DNA of 64,000 bases from Paenibacillus tyrphae (lineage in GTDB: Bacteria > Bacillota > Bacilli > Paenibacillales > NBRC-103111). A model generated the notes under the pieces. That model was not told the DNA's origin, ran no database searches, and worked only from the letters and a program-made list of their open reading frames with translations. Shown piece after piece: positions 8,818-17,406 of this stretch. The DNA lies in NCBI RefSeq assembly GCF_027925525.1, contig NZ_BSDJ01000021.1, positions 50,798-114,797 on the forward strand, written 5' to 3'. Made by a program: the position numbers and the translations under genes. How positions within the stretch are numbered: position 1 is the stretch's first letter; every line of letters begins with the position of its first letter.

Positions 8818-9639
8818 CTAAAATTCGAATTCGTACACCTTCGACTTCTCCTTCAGCACGAAACCGCATTTGTTCGCCAGCGCAATGGACGCCTCATTCT
8901 CCTCATCCGTCGTCCAATGAGGCACCAAGCCATTGCGTACGCAATGATCGAGATAAGCAAAAGTAACCGCCGCTCCGAGCCCCTTCTGCCGGTCCTCTTC
9001 CTCGTAGGTGCGAACGACAAGGTCATGCCCGTTCCCGTACACATAGCCGGAGAAGCAGACGCTCTGCACGGTCCCGTCCTTCAACACGCAATAGCCGAAC
9101 CCTTTGTCCATAAAGTCGCCGATCGAATTCCAAAATTCGTTCAAGTCTTCAAGAACGAAGTCACTTTCCGGATCGTTTAAGAGTTCGGCATCGAGCGGCC
9201 TAACCTGAATGCGGCTTTCCGCCTGCTCCTGCCTGAGCTTCGAATAGCGGTCGGCTGCAAAATCAAATGCCAAATCTTCGCCCTCAATCAATTCGTAGTC
9301 CGTTAATGCTTCCTTTAACGCCTCGTCCCAGGCTACGTCCGCAACCGCGATGGTAAACCAGGTGCCACCGATGATATCCAAGGAATCCTGTCTTATTTTC
9401 CGGTCTATATACGAATTCAAATGGGCGGTAAATTCGGAATTGCGGCAATCCCCAACGAAAAAAGCGATGCTCGCAATCGCCCAAATCATGGCCGTTCTCG
9501 GGTGCTCGGGATCGTCGACGAAAATTTTTCCCTTATTGTTGCCTGCTACAATGCTCATCAGCGCGACATTCGTCTGATCCTCCACCGATAACAGAGGCCT
9601 TATTTTCGAATATTCATTTACATCCAGTTCTACAATCAC
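8818..9639 (-). CDS. GNAT family acetyltransferase
   Basis: A 273-residue protein with a C-terminal GNAT fold. The acetyl-CoA binding region is seen in EEDRQKGLGAAVTFAYLDHC (about residues 213-232) and the final ANKCGFVLKEK motif is typical of the family. The N-terminal half (residues 1-120), with FVGDCRN and IGGTWF, resembles the two-domain GNAT_acetyltran group found in bacilli. Acceptor substrate is unknown. It is monocistronic, with its own terminator and no functional partner nearby. Confidence 0.8.
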   Translation of the reverse strand: MIVELDVNEYSKIRPLLSVEDQTNVALMSIVAGNNKGKIFVDDPEHPRTAMIWAIASIAFFVGDCRNSEFTAHLNSYIDRKIRQDSLDIIGGTWFTIAVADVAWDEALKEALTDYELIEGEDLAFDFAADRYSKLRQEQAESRIQVRPLDAELLNDPESDFVLEDLNEFWNSIGDFMDKGFGYCVLKDGTVQSVCFSGYVYGNGHDLVVRTYEEEDRQKGLGAAVTFAYLDHCVRNGLVPHWTTDEENEASIALANKCGFVLKEKSKVYEFEF

Positions 9640-9720
9640 GTCCGGTTCCTCCCCCTAATTTCCAACGTCTCCTATCTTCTGTAGACGATCTCAGCGAGAA
9701 TAGGTTGCCGGAACGGGCAG

Positions 9721-9746
9721 GATTAAATCGTTATAACGATTTAATC
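9721..9746. repeat. 26-bp perfect palindrome at the 3' end of the VOC gene
   Basis: The half-site GATTAAATCGTTA is followed directly by its exact reverse complement with no spacer. It overlaps the stop codon of the VOC gene (9741-9743). It is not followed by a T-run on the minus strand, so it does not look like a normal terminator; a dimeric regulator site is the alternative. Confidence 0.9.
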
Positions 9747-10100
9747 GGCCTGGACATGAGCTAGGATGTTGACAAGCTTGCCGAACGGGTCCCGGACAAA
9801 GAAGCGTCGAACGCCCCATGGCTCGTTCATCGGGCCGTATTCAACCGTAAATCCGGCTCTCTTCACGCGTTCAAGCGCAGCCTCGACATCGTCGACTTCG
9901 ATGGATAGATCGGGTGTGGGCGTGCCGGAACCCCCTTCCGAGGCGAAGCTGATTTGAACGCTCATCTCCTCGTTCGAACCATAAGTGGCGATCCATCCAT
10001 GATCCATCAATAGATCGAGGCCGAGCACGTCGTGATAAAAGCTTTTGGCCTCCTCGATCTTCCGGGTATCAATATTGGCAACGATTCGTCTTACCTTCAT
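9741..10100 (-). CDS. VOC family (glyoxalase/bleomycin resistance-like) protein
   Basis: A 119-residue single VOC module pair. The pattern KSFYHDVLGLDLLMDHG near the N terminus and RRFFVRDPFGKLVNILAHV at the C terminus are the usual VOC signatures; the DPFGKLVNI segment carries the expected C-terminal metal/ligand region. Members are dioxygenases, glyoxalases, thiol transferases or drug-binding proteins, and nothing here picks one. The stop codon lies in a 26-bp palindrome. It is separated from the neighbouring GNAT gene by about 100 bp and may be independently transcribed. Confidence 0.85.
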   Translation of the reverse strand: MKVRRIVANIDTRKIEEAKSFYHDVLGLDLLMDHGWIATYGSNEEMSVQISFASEGGSGTPTPDLSIEVDDVEAALERVKRAGFTVEYGPMNEPWGVRRFFVRDPFGKLVNILAHVQAD

Positions 10101-10264
10101 TTTCCAACCTCCGTCCCGTCCTGCCGGAGTAACTGTTTTCGTTCCTAACTCGATTATACGATAAACGATAATAGCCTGCTCCCCTTTTCAAGTTGGAAGG
10201 GTGAGATTTCATCTTATTTATAGAGGAAACCCGGAGGACGGGCAATCTACGCTAGAGCGGTCTA

Positions 10265-10303
10265 TGAAAAAAGTCCGCCCAGGCTTGGTGGCCCGGGCAG
10301 ACT
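10265..10303 (-). terminator. Intrinsic terminator of the SLH/GDPD gene
   Basis: GC-rich arms AGTCcGCCCaGGC and GCCcGGGCaGACT form an imperfect stem, followed on the minus strand by TTTTTT. It lies about 30 bp beyond the stop codon at 10333. Confidence 0.85.
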
Positions 10304-10332
10304 CGCTTCGAACAAAGCTTCATCTCCATGCG

Positions 10333-13300
10333 TTAATTGATATAGTTCGCTTTGATTAAGAAACGCTTCAGCATTACCGCGGATTGAGCCCGCGTTGCGA
10401 TTCCGTCCGCTTCGAGCGTCTCCGCCGTCGTTCCGTTCATCAGACCGGCATGAATCGCAGCCGTTACTTCAGGCTTCGCCCAGCCCAAACTGCCAGCGTC
10501 CTTAAACCGCGCCAAAGCCTCGCTCTGCTTCGCCTGCGATATCTGTGTTTCCAATCCTGCGTAAGACATGGCGCGGATCAGCATGGCCGCCTGTTCTTCA
10601 CGCTTAATTTGCCGGTCCGGACGGAACGAACCGTCCTCATATCCGCTGATGAGCCCCGCTGCCACTGCGGCCGCTACATCCTCTGCATACCAGGCCCCGG
10701 AAGCCACATCGTTAAACCCGCTTTTTGCCGTCGCAGGACTGAGACCCAATGCGCGGACAAGCAGCGCCGCGAATTCCGAGCGTGTGATCGGGCGATCGCC
10801 TTCGAACCGGTTGTCGCTGACTCCTTCAACAACGAGCTTGTTAGCGAGCAGCTCGACATCCGCTTGCGCCCAATGGTTTGTCATATCCGCGAAGCTTTTG
10901 TTCATTTCGATAATGGCATATGTGCCGTTCCCGCTCCTCTTCAGCGTTGCAGCCGTTTGTCCGTTCCTTGTATCGAAAAGGGTCGGGACGAACCGGACCC
11001 GTTTCGTCGCCGGATCATAGAGGACTCCGGTCGCTTTGGATCGGTCCACGGCTTGGTTAAGAAGCAGTTGGTACGTAACCGGTGAGGACCCGAACGATAC
11101 CGGCACCGCGCGGCCTTCTTTGTTCACCGCCTCCACCGAGAGATGGACGCCGTCTGCGACCGACGCGCCGTTCACGGCCAACTTGATCTCGTCACGTTCG
11201 CTGCCGCTCAGCTTTTTGATCGCAAAACGGATCGACATATCGCTTACCGCCGAGCCAAGCTGCCGAGCCAAAGCTTCTAACTTCAGCGCGTCCAATGGCA
11301 GCGCATATCGGCCGCTGTCGCCGGTTACCGCCAGCGTCGTGCCGTCTTTGCGGCTCGCATCGGACAAGCCTGCCGCTGCCAGCTCCAGCTTATCGCCGGT
11401 AAATTTCACTTCGACGCCGGAGTTGACACGGAACGCCTCCTTCAGCGTGTCGGCGTCAACTTTACCACCTCTTGCTTCAAGCACCGCTCCAGGCTTGGCC
11501 GCGGGGACATCGGGCTTGCCTGCCCCATCCGCGGGCTTCCCGCCGGTGGAGCCGGTACTTCCGGTGCTGCTGCTATCGCTGTCGCTGCTGCCTCCGCCGC
11601 TGTTACCACCGCCATTGTTTCCACCGCCGTTATTGCCTCCGCCGTTGTCGCCTCCGCCGTTGTTTCCACCGCCGTTATTGCCTCCGCCGTTGTCACCACC
11701 GCCGTTGTTCCCTCCGCCGTTGTCACCACCGCCGTTGTTCCCTCCGCCGTTGTCGCCTCCGCCGTTGTTTCCACCGCCGTTGTCGCCTCCGCCGTTGTTT
11801 CCACCGCCGTTATTGCCTCCGCCGTTGTTCCCCCCGCCGTTACTGTCGTCGCCCTTCACTTCAAAAGTAACGGGCTGCGTGTACAGATCGTACTTGCTGC
11901 TTGCGTCCATCGACGCCGTATACCGCAACAAGGCGTGCGCCGTTCCCGGTTTTTTTGCCGTAACTTTGTCTCCGTTCACGTCTACGACATCGTGCCCGTC
12001 CAACAGAACGATGTCCGGAGTGACGTTCGTTTTTACGCGAGCGTAGGAATACACTTGCGCCGTGACGGCCGTACTTTCATTTTGCGCCAGAACGTACTTG
12101 TCCTTCTCCGGAAAAACCGAGGCGGCCCAGTTTTTCGAGTAGCTTGCGTAGTCTGTGGTCAAGCCATATACGCCCGTCGCGAACATGCTCTTGTAATCTT
12201 TCTCGCTGTTGATCGTCCACGGGGAGACAAAAATGCCCCGGTGCTTGGCCGCTTCCATATAATCCTTCTTCAATCCGGTATACCCTACGTTAAACGTGAC
12301 GTTCTGCTTCTGAACGATCTTCAACGTTTCGCGCAGCGATTTGTTGACGTTCGAAGTATCGAAGCCGCTGTGCAGCAGTCCTAGCGGCATCCCCGGCATT
12401 TGCTCGGCGAACCGCTTCAACTGATTCGGATCGAACGACATAACGTTGAGCAAGTGCTCCGCGTTCTTCTCCTTGATCAGCTTCACCAGCACGTCGACCG
12501 CGCGCGGATTGCTTGTTTTAATTTCGGCATAAACCATAATGCCGCGTCTTTTGGCCAGATCGATCTGCTCGTCCAGCGTCGGCACTTTCGTTTCCTTATA
12601 GCCCGGCTTCGGCTTGCTCGCGTTGAGCGTCTTGATCTGCTCCAGCGAATGATCCTCGACCTTGCCGAACCCGTTCGTCGTATTTTGCAGCACGCCGTCG
12701 TGAATAATGACGAGGTGATCGTCCGTCGTCACGTACATGTCGTTCTCGATAAAGTCCGCCCCGTAATCGACGGCAAGCTCATTGCTCTCGATCGTATTCT
12801 CGGGAGCCTCCGACGGAATGCCCCGATGACCGATCACATACGGCTTGCGGATCAGCGTAGTCTGGTTCGAGTACACCTTGAGCGCATTGAAGGCTGCCCT
12901 AGGGGAATCCGTCACGATGCCGTTCGTTCCGGCCGTGATCAGCCGGTGGATCGACACGCTTTTGTCCGCTGCGCTTGCCGTTTCCCTGGCCCATACTGCA
13001 ATCAGCCGCTGCTGCAAATATGCGACATTGTCAATCAAAGCCGCGCTCTGCGGCAGGATGGCGATTTTCGCCTGATTGACCGTCGTCTTTCTGCGGATAT
13101 CGAGCAGGCTTTCCTGCGTCATAGGGGCCGGCGCTGCGCTGTAATCGACAATGCCCCGGATCATCGGGTATGCCGTTCTTACCCGCTTAACCAGCTCGCC
13201 GCGGTCCGAAACGACGAACGCGTCTTCCAGCTCGGTCCGCTGCACATAGTCGGTCAGCTTATCGGCGGCTTGCTCGTCCTTCACATAGAACGCCGGAATC

Positions 13301-15996
13301 ATCCGGGTGCCGAGCGAAGCCAGCACCTCGTCCAAGCTTCCGAGCACGTTCGCGCCCGACAGGTCAGTCACCTTCAACTCAGGGTTCACATGCAGAATCA
13401 CCGTCGCCGGTAGGGCGGGCCCGTTCAAGCTTGCCAGATCCGCTGCGCTGCGAACCTCCTTGACAACGGACGGCGCAAGTGAAATTTTCGTCTCCGGCTC
13501 GGCGACGTTCACGAAGCGGTCCGTCGGCATCGGCGGCAGCGCCTCCTGCTGTAGTGTAATCCGGATGTTGTCCACTTTCATCCTGCTGCCGTTTGCCTGC
13601 AAACCGATTCCGCCCTTGGCGTAAGCGGAGGCCGCGTCGGTGTTGATCATTACGCGATTATTGATCAGTTCCTGCACCCGGTTGCCGTAGGCTTTGACCG
13701 TGAAACGGTACATTTTGGCCGGATCGATCGCTTCGCTGTTCGAACCGCGATCCGTGACGTTCCAGCCGTTCGCCGCGGTCCGCTCGGCGAATTCGACGCC
13801 GTTGGACGCCGTCGCGTCTTGGCGGACCGCCATTTGGTAATAAGGGTATTCGTTATTTTGGATACGGAACATGATCGAATTCCATCTCGCCGCGTCGTTG
13901 GCCGACAAATGGGTGACATCCGCTTCAATTTTATAGTTGCCGAACAGCTTCAAATAGTCCGGAAGCAACACGCGCGACGGGTTATCCGGGGCCGTGCTCG
14001 CATTCAGCTCGAATGCGCCGGCTTTCACGACGGCTGCACTGGGCGTCGTGCCTTCGATTCTCGTCCAGCCCGGCGGCAGCGCGCCGTCCGGCAAGGCGTC
14101 GAAGTTCTCCTCGTACAGCACGTACTCGGCATCGCCGGCTTCTTTCGCTACGACGAGGAACGAAATCGTTGCGCTATCGATGGAAGCGGTCAGCTTGTGG
14201 ACGCCTTTTTGCTTGACGTTGATTTTGCCGTTCTCTATCGTGATCCCGCCGCTGCCCGAGCTCCAGGTTAAACGATCGCCGGTTAACGTGCCAGAGGTAA
14301 AATCGCTTAGCTCCGATTGAAATACAATGGATTGAAGATCGATTGTCCCGCCTGCCGTACCCAGCACGTAGCCTTCGTTATGCTTGAGCGAAACGACTTT
14401 TGCTCCGATGGCCGACGGCATAACCGTAACCTCCTGCACAGCTTCGGCATTGGCGAAAACCGTTTGAATCGTCGCTTTCCCCGCTTTGACCGGATACAGC
14501 TTGCCGTCCACGATTTTGATCGTACTCTCGTCGGAGGAATACAGCTTTAACCGGTCGCTATAGACCGCTTCCGTGACGCCGTCCGAGAAGTAGACGCTGC
14601 CGGTCACGCTCAGCGGTCCGGTCAGCGCTTCCATCGTTGGCGGAATCGTCAGATCGAGCCGGTCGGCCGTGATCCGCGTGACCTTCACGTTATCGAACGA
14701 CACTTTGCTCTGATCGGCCTGCAAGCCAATTTTGCCGCGTTCCAGCAGCACATTCGGACTCAAGGTCTTGTCGGTCAGAAGCGTAAAGTCCGCATCGCTC
14801 TTCGCTTTGATATATTCTTTGACATTGTTGTCGAACACGCGGACTTTCATCGTGTAATCGTTATTCAAGGCAAGCGGCTTCCACATCCCGCTCACAGGCG
14901 TGGGGCTGAACCACGCGTTATCCGGCTTCCGGTAGGCGATTTCGTAGGTGCCGTTTTGCCGGACGGCCATCTGGTTGTAAGGAGCTTTGCCGCTGGCGGC
15001 TCCGCGGAACATAAGGGAAGCCCAGCGTCCCGCATCCAGCACTTTTTCGAACCGGACGTCCGCTTCAACGACGTAATTGTCCCACTGAACAGGTGCAATC
15101 GCCCGTCCTTGCTTGCCTGACGCGCTCCCGTCGAATACCATTCGCCCATTGCCGTATGTATCCTGCACGACCGTAAACGGATTGCTCCCCGCATTCACAT
15201 CGGAAATCCAGCCGAATGGAAGCTGACCTGACGGATATCTGTCAAACGTCTCGTACAAAAGCACCGGATTCACCGATCCGGTTACCGGATTGCCATCGTC
15301 CAGCGTTACGGTGCCGTATCCGGACGTGTCGTTCCAGAACGATGTGGTGTTGTAGGCGCTCCAATAGCTCGACCTTTGCTTCGCAGGGTCTGCGGCATCG
15401 TACCGGTCGGTCGTGCCGACTTCCAATCCGATCTGTTTGTTCCGCCTCGGGTCAAGCTGGAGCATATCCCACGGCACGGCCACTTCGAGCGTCCAGCCGC
15501 TGCCTGTCGTGCGGATGGCGCGCAGTATTTTTTTCTCGTCCTTGCCGCTATGATTATTCAGCGCTGCACCGAAGTGAAACTCCGGCGTCGTCGAGCCCGG
15601 CTGATATACGAATCCGAGCTGCATGTCCTCGTTTGTGAACGGAGCCGAGCGGTGATTCGTCGGATCGAAAAATAGATTGATGTTATCCTGTTCGAACCAG
15701 TAGCCCGGTCCGTTATGGATCAGCGTATCGTCATCGGCCTTCACGCCAATATAGAGATATTGATTGTCCCATAAGAGGCCGAATTTGGACTCCTTGAAGA
15801 CGCCTTCTCCTGTGCTCCAGACGGATTCGTCGAGCTGTCCGTCAATCGCGGGTGCATTCTTCGTCTTTTTGGCAATCATCGATTTTCGTCCCGCGTCGGC
15901 AGCTTCGGCTTGTCCCGGAACAAGGCCGACAGGAATTGTCCCGCTAAGCAATGCGATAATGAGAAATACGTAGAACGATTTGGCATGACGTATCAT
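10333..15996 (-). CDS. Giant SLH-anchored glycerophosphodiester phosphodiesterase with CBM9-like module
   Basis: Secreted protein of 1887 residues. Visible order: signal peptide (1-33, AEA cleavage), CBM9-like sugar-binding module beginning APAIDGQLDESVW (about 46-232), a concanavalin-like module (about 245-445), an Ig-like segment (450-615), a second concanavalin-like module (about 627-820), an ill-defined stretch, a GDPD domain (about 1050-1290) with IGHRG, APENTIE, the END acid pair and IIHDG, a 16-unit GGG(N/D)N linker (about 1385-1468) and three SLH domains (1700-1887). GDPD enzymes hydrolyse glycerophosphodiesters; with SLH anchoring it may act on teichoic acid, phospholipid headgroups or phosphate-containing polysaccharide. 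It is monocistronic with its own terminator. The domain order is seen; substrate is inference. Confidence 0.88.
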   Translation of the reverse strand: MIRHAKSFYVFLIIALLSGTIPVGLVPGQAEAADAGRKSMIAKKTKNAPAIDGQLDESVWSTGEGVFKESKFGLLWDNQYLYIGVKADDDTLIHNGPGYWFEQDNINLFFDPTNHRSAPFTNEDMQLGFVYQPGSTTPEFHFGAALNNHSGKDEKKILRAIRTTGSGWTLEVAVPWDMLQLDPRRNKQIGLEVGTTDRYDAADPAKQRSSYWSAYNTTSFWNDTSGYGTVTLDDGNPVTGSVNPVLLYETFDRYPSGQLPFGWISDVNAGSNPFTVVQDTYGNGRMVFDGSASGKQGRAIAPVQWDNYVVEADVRFEKVLDAGRWASLMFRGAASGKAPYNQMAVRQNGTYEIAYRKPDNAWFSPTPVSGMWKPLALNNDYTMKVRVFDNNVKEYIKAKSDADFTLLTDKTLSPNVLLERGKIGLQADQSKVSFDNVKVTRITADRLDLTIPPTMEALTGPLSVTGSVYFSDGVTEAVYSDRLKLYSSDESTIKIVDGKLYPVKAGKATIQTVFANAEAVQEVTVMPSAIGAKVVSLKHNEGYVLGTAGGTIDLQSIVFQSELSDFTSGTLTGDRLTWSSGSGGITIENGKINVKQKGVHKLTASIDSATISFLVVAKEAGDAEYVLYEENFDALPDGALPPGWTRIEGTTPSAAVVKAGAFELNASTAPDNPSRVLLPDYLKLFGNYKIEADVTHLSANDAARWNSIMFRIQNNEYPYYQMAVRQDATASNGVEFAERTAANGWNVTDRGSNSEAIDPAKMYRFTVKAYGNRVQELINNRVMINTDAASAYAKGGIGLQANGSRMKVDNIRITLQQEALPPMPTDRFVNVAEPETKISLAPSVVKEVRSAADLASLNGPALPATVILHVNPELKVTDLSGANVLGSLDEVLASLGTRMIPAFYVKDEQAADKLTDYVQRTELEDAFVVSDRGELVKRVRTAYPMIRGIVDYSAAPAPMTQESLLDIRRKTTVNQAKIAILPQSAALIDNVAYLQQRLIAVWARETASAADKSVSIHRLITAGTNGIVTDSPRAAFNALKVYSNQTTLIRKPYVIGHRGIPSEAPENTIESNELAVDYGADFIENDMYVTTDDHLVIIHDGVLQNTTNGFGKVEDHSLEQIKTLNASKPKPGYKETKVPTLDEQIDLAKRRGIMVYAEIKTSNPRAVDVLVKLIKEKNAEHLLNVMSFDPNQLKRFAEQMPGMPLGLLHSGFDTSNVNKSLRETLKIVQKQNVTFNVGYTGLKKDYMEAAKHRGIFVSPWTINSEKDYKSMFATGVYGLTTDYASYSKNWAASVFPEKDKYVLAQNESTAVTAQVYSYARVKTNVTPDIVLLDGHDVVDVNGDKVTAKKPGTAHALLRYTASMDASSKYDLYTQPVTFEVKGDDSNGGGNNGGGNNGGGNNGGGDNGGGNNGGGDNGGGNNGGGDNGGGNNGGGDNGGGNNGGGNNGGGDNGGGNNGGGNNGGGNSGGGSSDSDSSSTGSTGSTGGKPADGAGKPDVPAAKPGAVLEARGGKVDADTLKEAFRVNSGVEVKFTGDKLELAAAGLSDASRKDGTTLAVTGDSGRYALPLDALKLEALARQLGSAVSDMSIRFAIKKLSGSERDEIKLAVNGASVADGVHLSVEAVNKEGRAVPVSFGSSPVTYQLLLNQAVDRSKATGVLYDPATKRVRFVPTLFDTRNGQTAATLKRSGNGTYAIIEMNKSFADMTNHWAQADVELLANKLVVEGVSDNRFEGDRPITRSEFAALLVRALGLSPATAKSGFNDVASGAWYAEDVAAAVAAGLISGYEDGSFRPDRQIKREEQAAMLIRAMSYAGLETQISQAKQSEALARFKDAGSLGWAKPEVTAAIHAGLMNGTTAETLEADGIATRAQSAVMLKRFLIKANYIN
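11591..11842. repeat. 15-bp tandem repeat encoding the Gly-Asn/Asp linker
   Basis: About sixteen 15-bp units of CCGCCGTTGTTNCCN type encode GGGNN or GGGDN pentapeptides between the GDPD domain and the SLH region. The near-identical units invite slippage, so linker length probably varies between strains. The long plus-strand Pro-rich ORF over it is an artefact of the repeat. Confidence 0.9.
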
Positions 15997-16114
15997 TGTG
16001 GATTCTGTCCTTTCCTATCGTCTTGGCAGGTCATTTCGATCCCGCTTCTGCTATCAGAGCGTTAATCCTTGCGACATCCGCTTCGGTACGCACAGCTCCC
16101 TTCTTGTGAACATG

Positions 16115-16196
16115 ACAAAAAACCCTTCCATCCATCAAACAGAGGGGGCGCGCCGAACCGGCTCCTCCGTTTGCTGCATAAAAGGGTTTTCTCCTC
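16115..16196 (-). terminator. Terminator with long structured stem between SBP and SLH/GDPD genes
   Basis: AAAACCCTT and AAGGGTTTT form the base of a long hairpin with inner CAAAC/GTTTG and GAGG/CCTC pairings; on the minus strand it ends in TTTTTT. It lies about 105 bp after the SBP stop and would insulate the SLH/GDPD gene. The rest of the 304-bp gap 15997-16300 holds the leader and promoter of that gene, with no recognisable riboswitch. Confidence 0.75.
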
Positions 16197-16300
16197 GTCT
16201 CGTACCCTGCTTATTCGGCTGTCCTTACACTTCTTAATTGTACTGCGGTTTGTTAGCGGAGCATCAAACGCAATTAAATAAATTGTAAATGAACCGGCAT

Positions 16301-17293
16301 TTACTTTTGGTTCCGGGATAAGATCGTTTCCGTCAAAATGTCCAGCTGCTTCTCCAGCGACAGTCCATCCGAGAACCAGAATTGCATCAGATTAAGCAAA
16401 TACACCCGATTGTTTTTCACTGCAGGAAGGTTTTTCCATAGAGAATTGTCCATTAACTCCTTGGCCCGTTCCGCTCCGCCGTCCTCCTGATACACCGTAA
16501 CGAACATATGGTCCGCGGCATATTCCGGAAGCACCTCTTGCGAGATGTCCCGGCTCTTGCCCGGCTCGAAAACATCCTTCTTCACTTTGTCCGGCGGCGT
16601 TAACCCGAGCGTGGCAAACAGATTGTACCCGGCCCGCTGATTTTTGTCCCAGACCCATAAATTTTTGGCCCAAATTTCGTAGGAAGCCGCCGTTTCTCCC
16701 GGACCGATGATTCCGGCCAGCTTCTGCTTCGCCTGCGCAGCCTTCTCCTTGTAACGCGCGATCCAGGCCTCCGCCTCCTTCTCCTTGCCGAGCATGCGGC
16801 CGAACGTGCGCACCTCTTCGAGCGGGTCCGCTCCGACAAAGCCTCCCCACGGGAGAGTCACCGTAGGCGCGATTTTGCCAAGCTTCTCGACCACTTCGGG
16901 CGGCAAATAGCTCGGCGCAACGATGAGATCCGGCGCCAGCTCCAGCACCTTCTCGACGGAAACGTCCCCGACGTCCGCCACTCCGGCCAGCTCGTCCTTC
17001 AATTGCTCGGAATTGTTCAACACGATCGACCCTACGCCGACCGGCTTGACGCCAAGCGCCAGCAGATCCCCTGCGAACTGAATGGCGACGATCCGCTGAG
17101 GATTCGTCGGAATCTCGATTTCCCCGTTTTCCGCCTTGAATATTTTCGTCCCCGGCTTGTCTCCGGAGGCCGCTCGATCCCCTGACGCACTCGAATGATT
17201 CTCCGTCCTACTGCTGCAAGCGGCGATAACGACCGTCATCACGACGAAAAGCAGCCCTAGCCATACGATCTGTTTGATGCTGATGCGACGCAT
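16301..17293 (-). CDS. Iron-siderophore ABC transporter substrate-binding lipoprotein
   Basis: A 330-residue class III (FeuA/FhuD-type) binding protein. The lipobox is VIAAC with the acylated Cys at 26, followed by a Ser/Asp-rich linker and the NPQRIVAIQFAGDLLALGVKPVGVG opening that is standard for the family. It should capture a ferric siderophore at the outer face of the membrane. No permease or ATPase gene is adjacent, so it must share a permease encoded elsewhere, as FeuA-like orphans often do. A perfect Fur box lies 20 bp upstream. Its C-terminal 130 residues are strikingly similar to the C-terminal half of the neighbouring regulator. Confidence 0.92.
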   Translation of the reverse strand: MRRISIKQIVWLGLLFVVMTVVIAACSSRTENHSSASGDRAASGDKPGTKIFKAENGEIEIPTNPQRIVAIQFAGDLLALGVKPVGVGSIVLNNSEQLKDELAGVADVGDVSVEKVLELAPDLIVAPSYLPPEVVEKLGKIAPTVTLPWGGFVGADPLEEVRTFGRMLGKEKEAEAWIARYKEKAAQAKQKLAGIIGPGETAASYEIWAKNLWVWDKNQRAGYNLFATLGLTPPDKVKKDVFEPGKSRDISQEVLPEYAADHMFVTVYQEDGGAERAKELMDNSLWKNLPAVKNNRVYLLNLMQFWFSDGLSLEKQLDILTETILSRNQK

Positions 17294-17312
17294 AGTCCCC
17301 CTCCGATGTCAC

Positions 17313-17327
17313 TGATAATGATTATCA
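17313..17327 (-). promoter_or_regulatory. Fur box upstream of the siderophore-binding protein
   Basis: TGATAATGATTATCA is a perfect 7-1-7 inverted repeat identical to the Bacillus Fur core consensus. It lies 20 bp before the start codon, so the gene should be derepressed under iron limitation. Confidence 0.93.
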
Positions 17328-17406
17328 TTTTAAATCCCATCTCGTATTGTATCAGTCCAAGGCGGAATGACCATATCCGATGATCATCATTTTTATGGAC
17401 AAAAGG

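Noticed and set aside
8653..9180. 175-residue plus-strand ORF
   Set aside because: Begins in the permease promoter region and runs antisense through the GNAT gene and its terminator.
11591..11842. CRISPR-like regular repeat
   Set aside because: Units are 15 bp without spacers and encode an in-frame peptide linker.
11036..12046. Plus-strand Pro-rich ORF of 336 residues
   Set aside because: Antisense to the GGGNN linker and SLH region of the GDPD protein; a repeat artefact.
16000..16115. Cyclic di-GMP riboswitch upstream of the SLH/GDPD gene
   Set aside because: The conserved GEMM core words are missing; only a terminator and ordinary leader can be supported.
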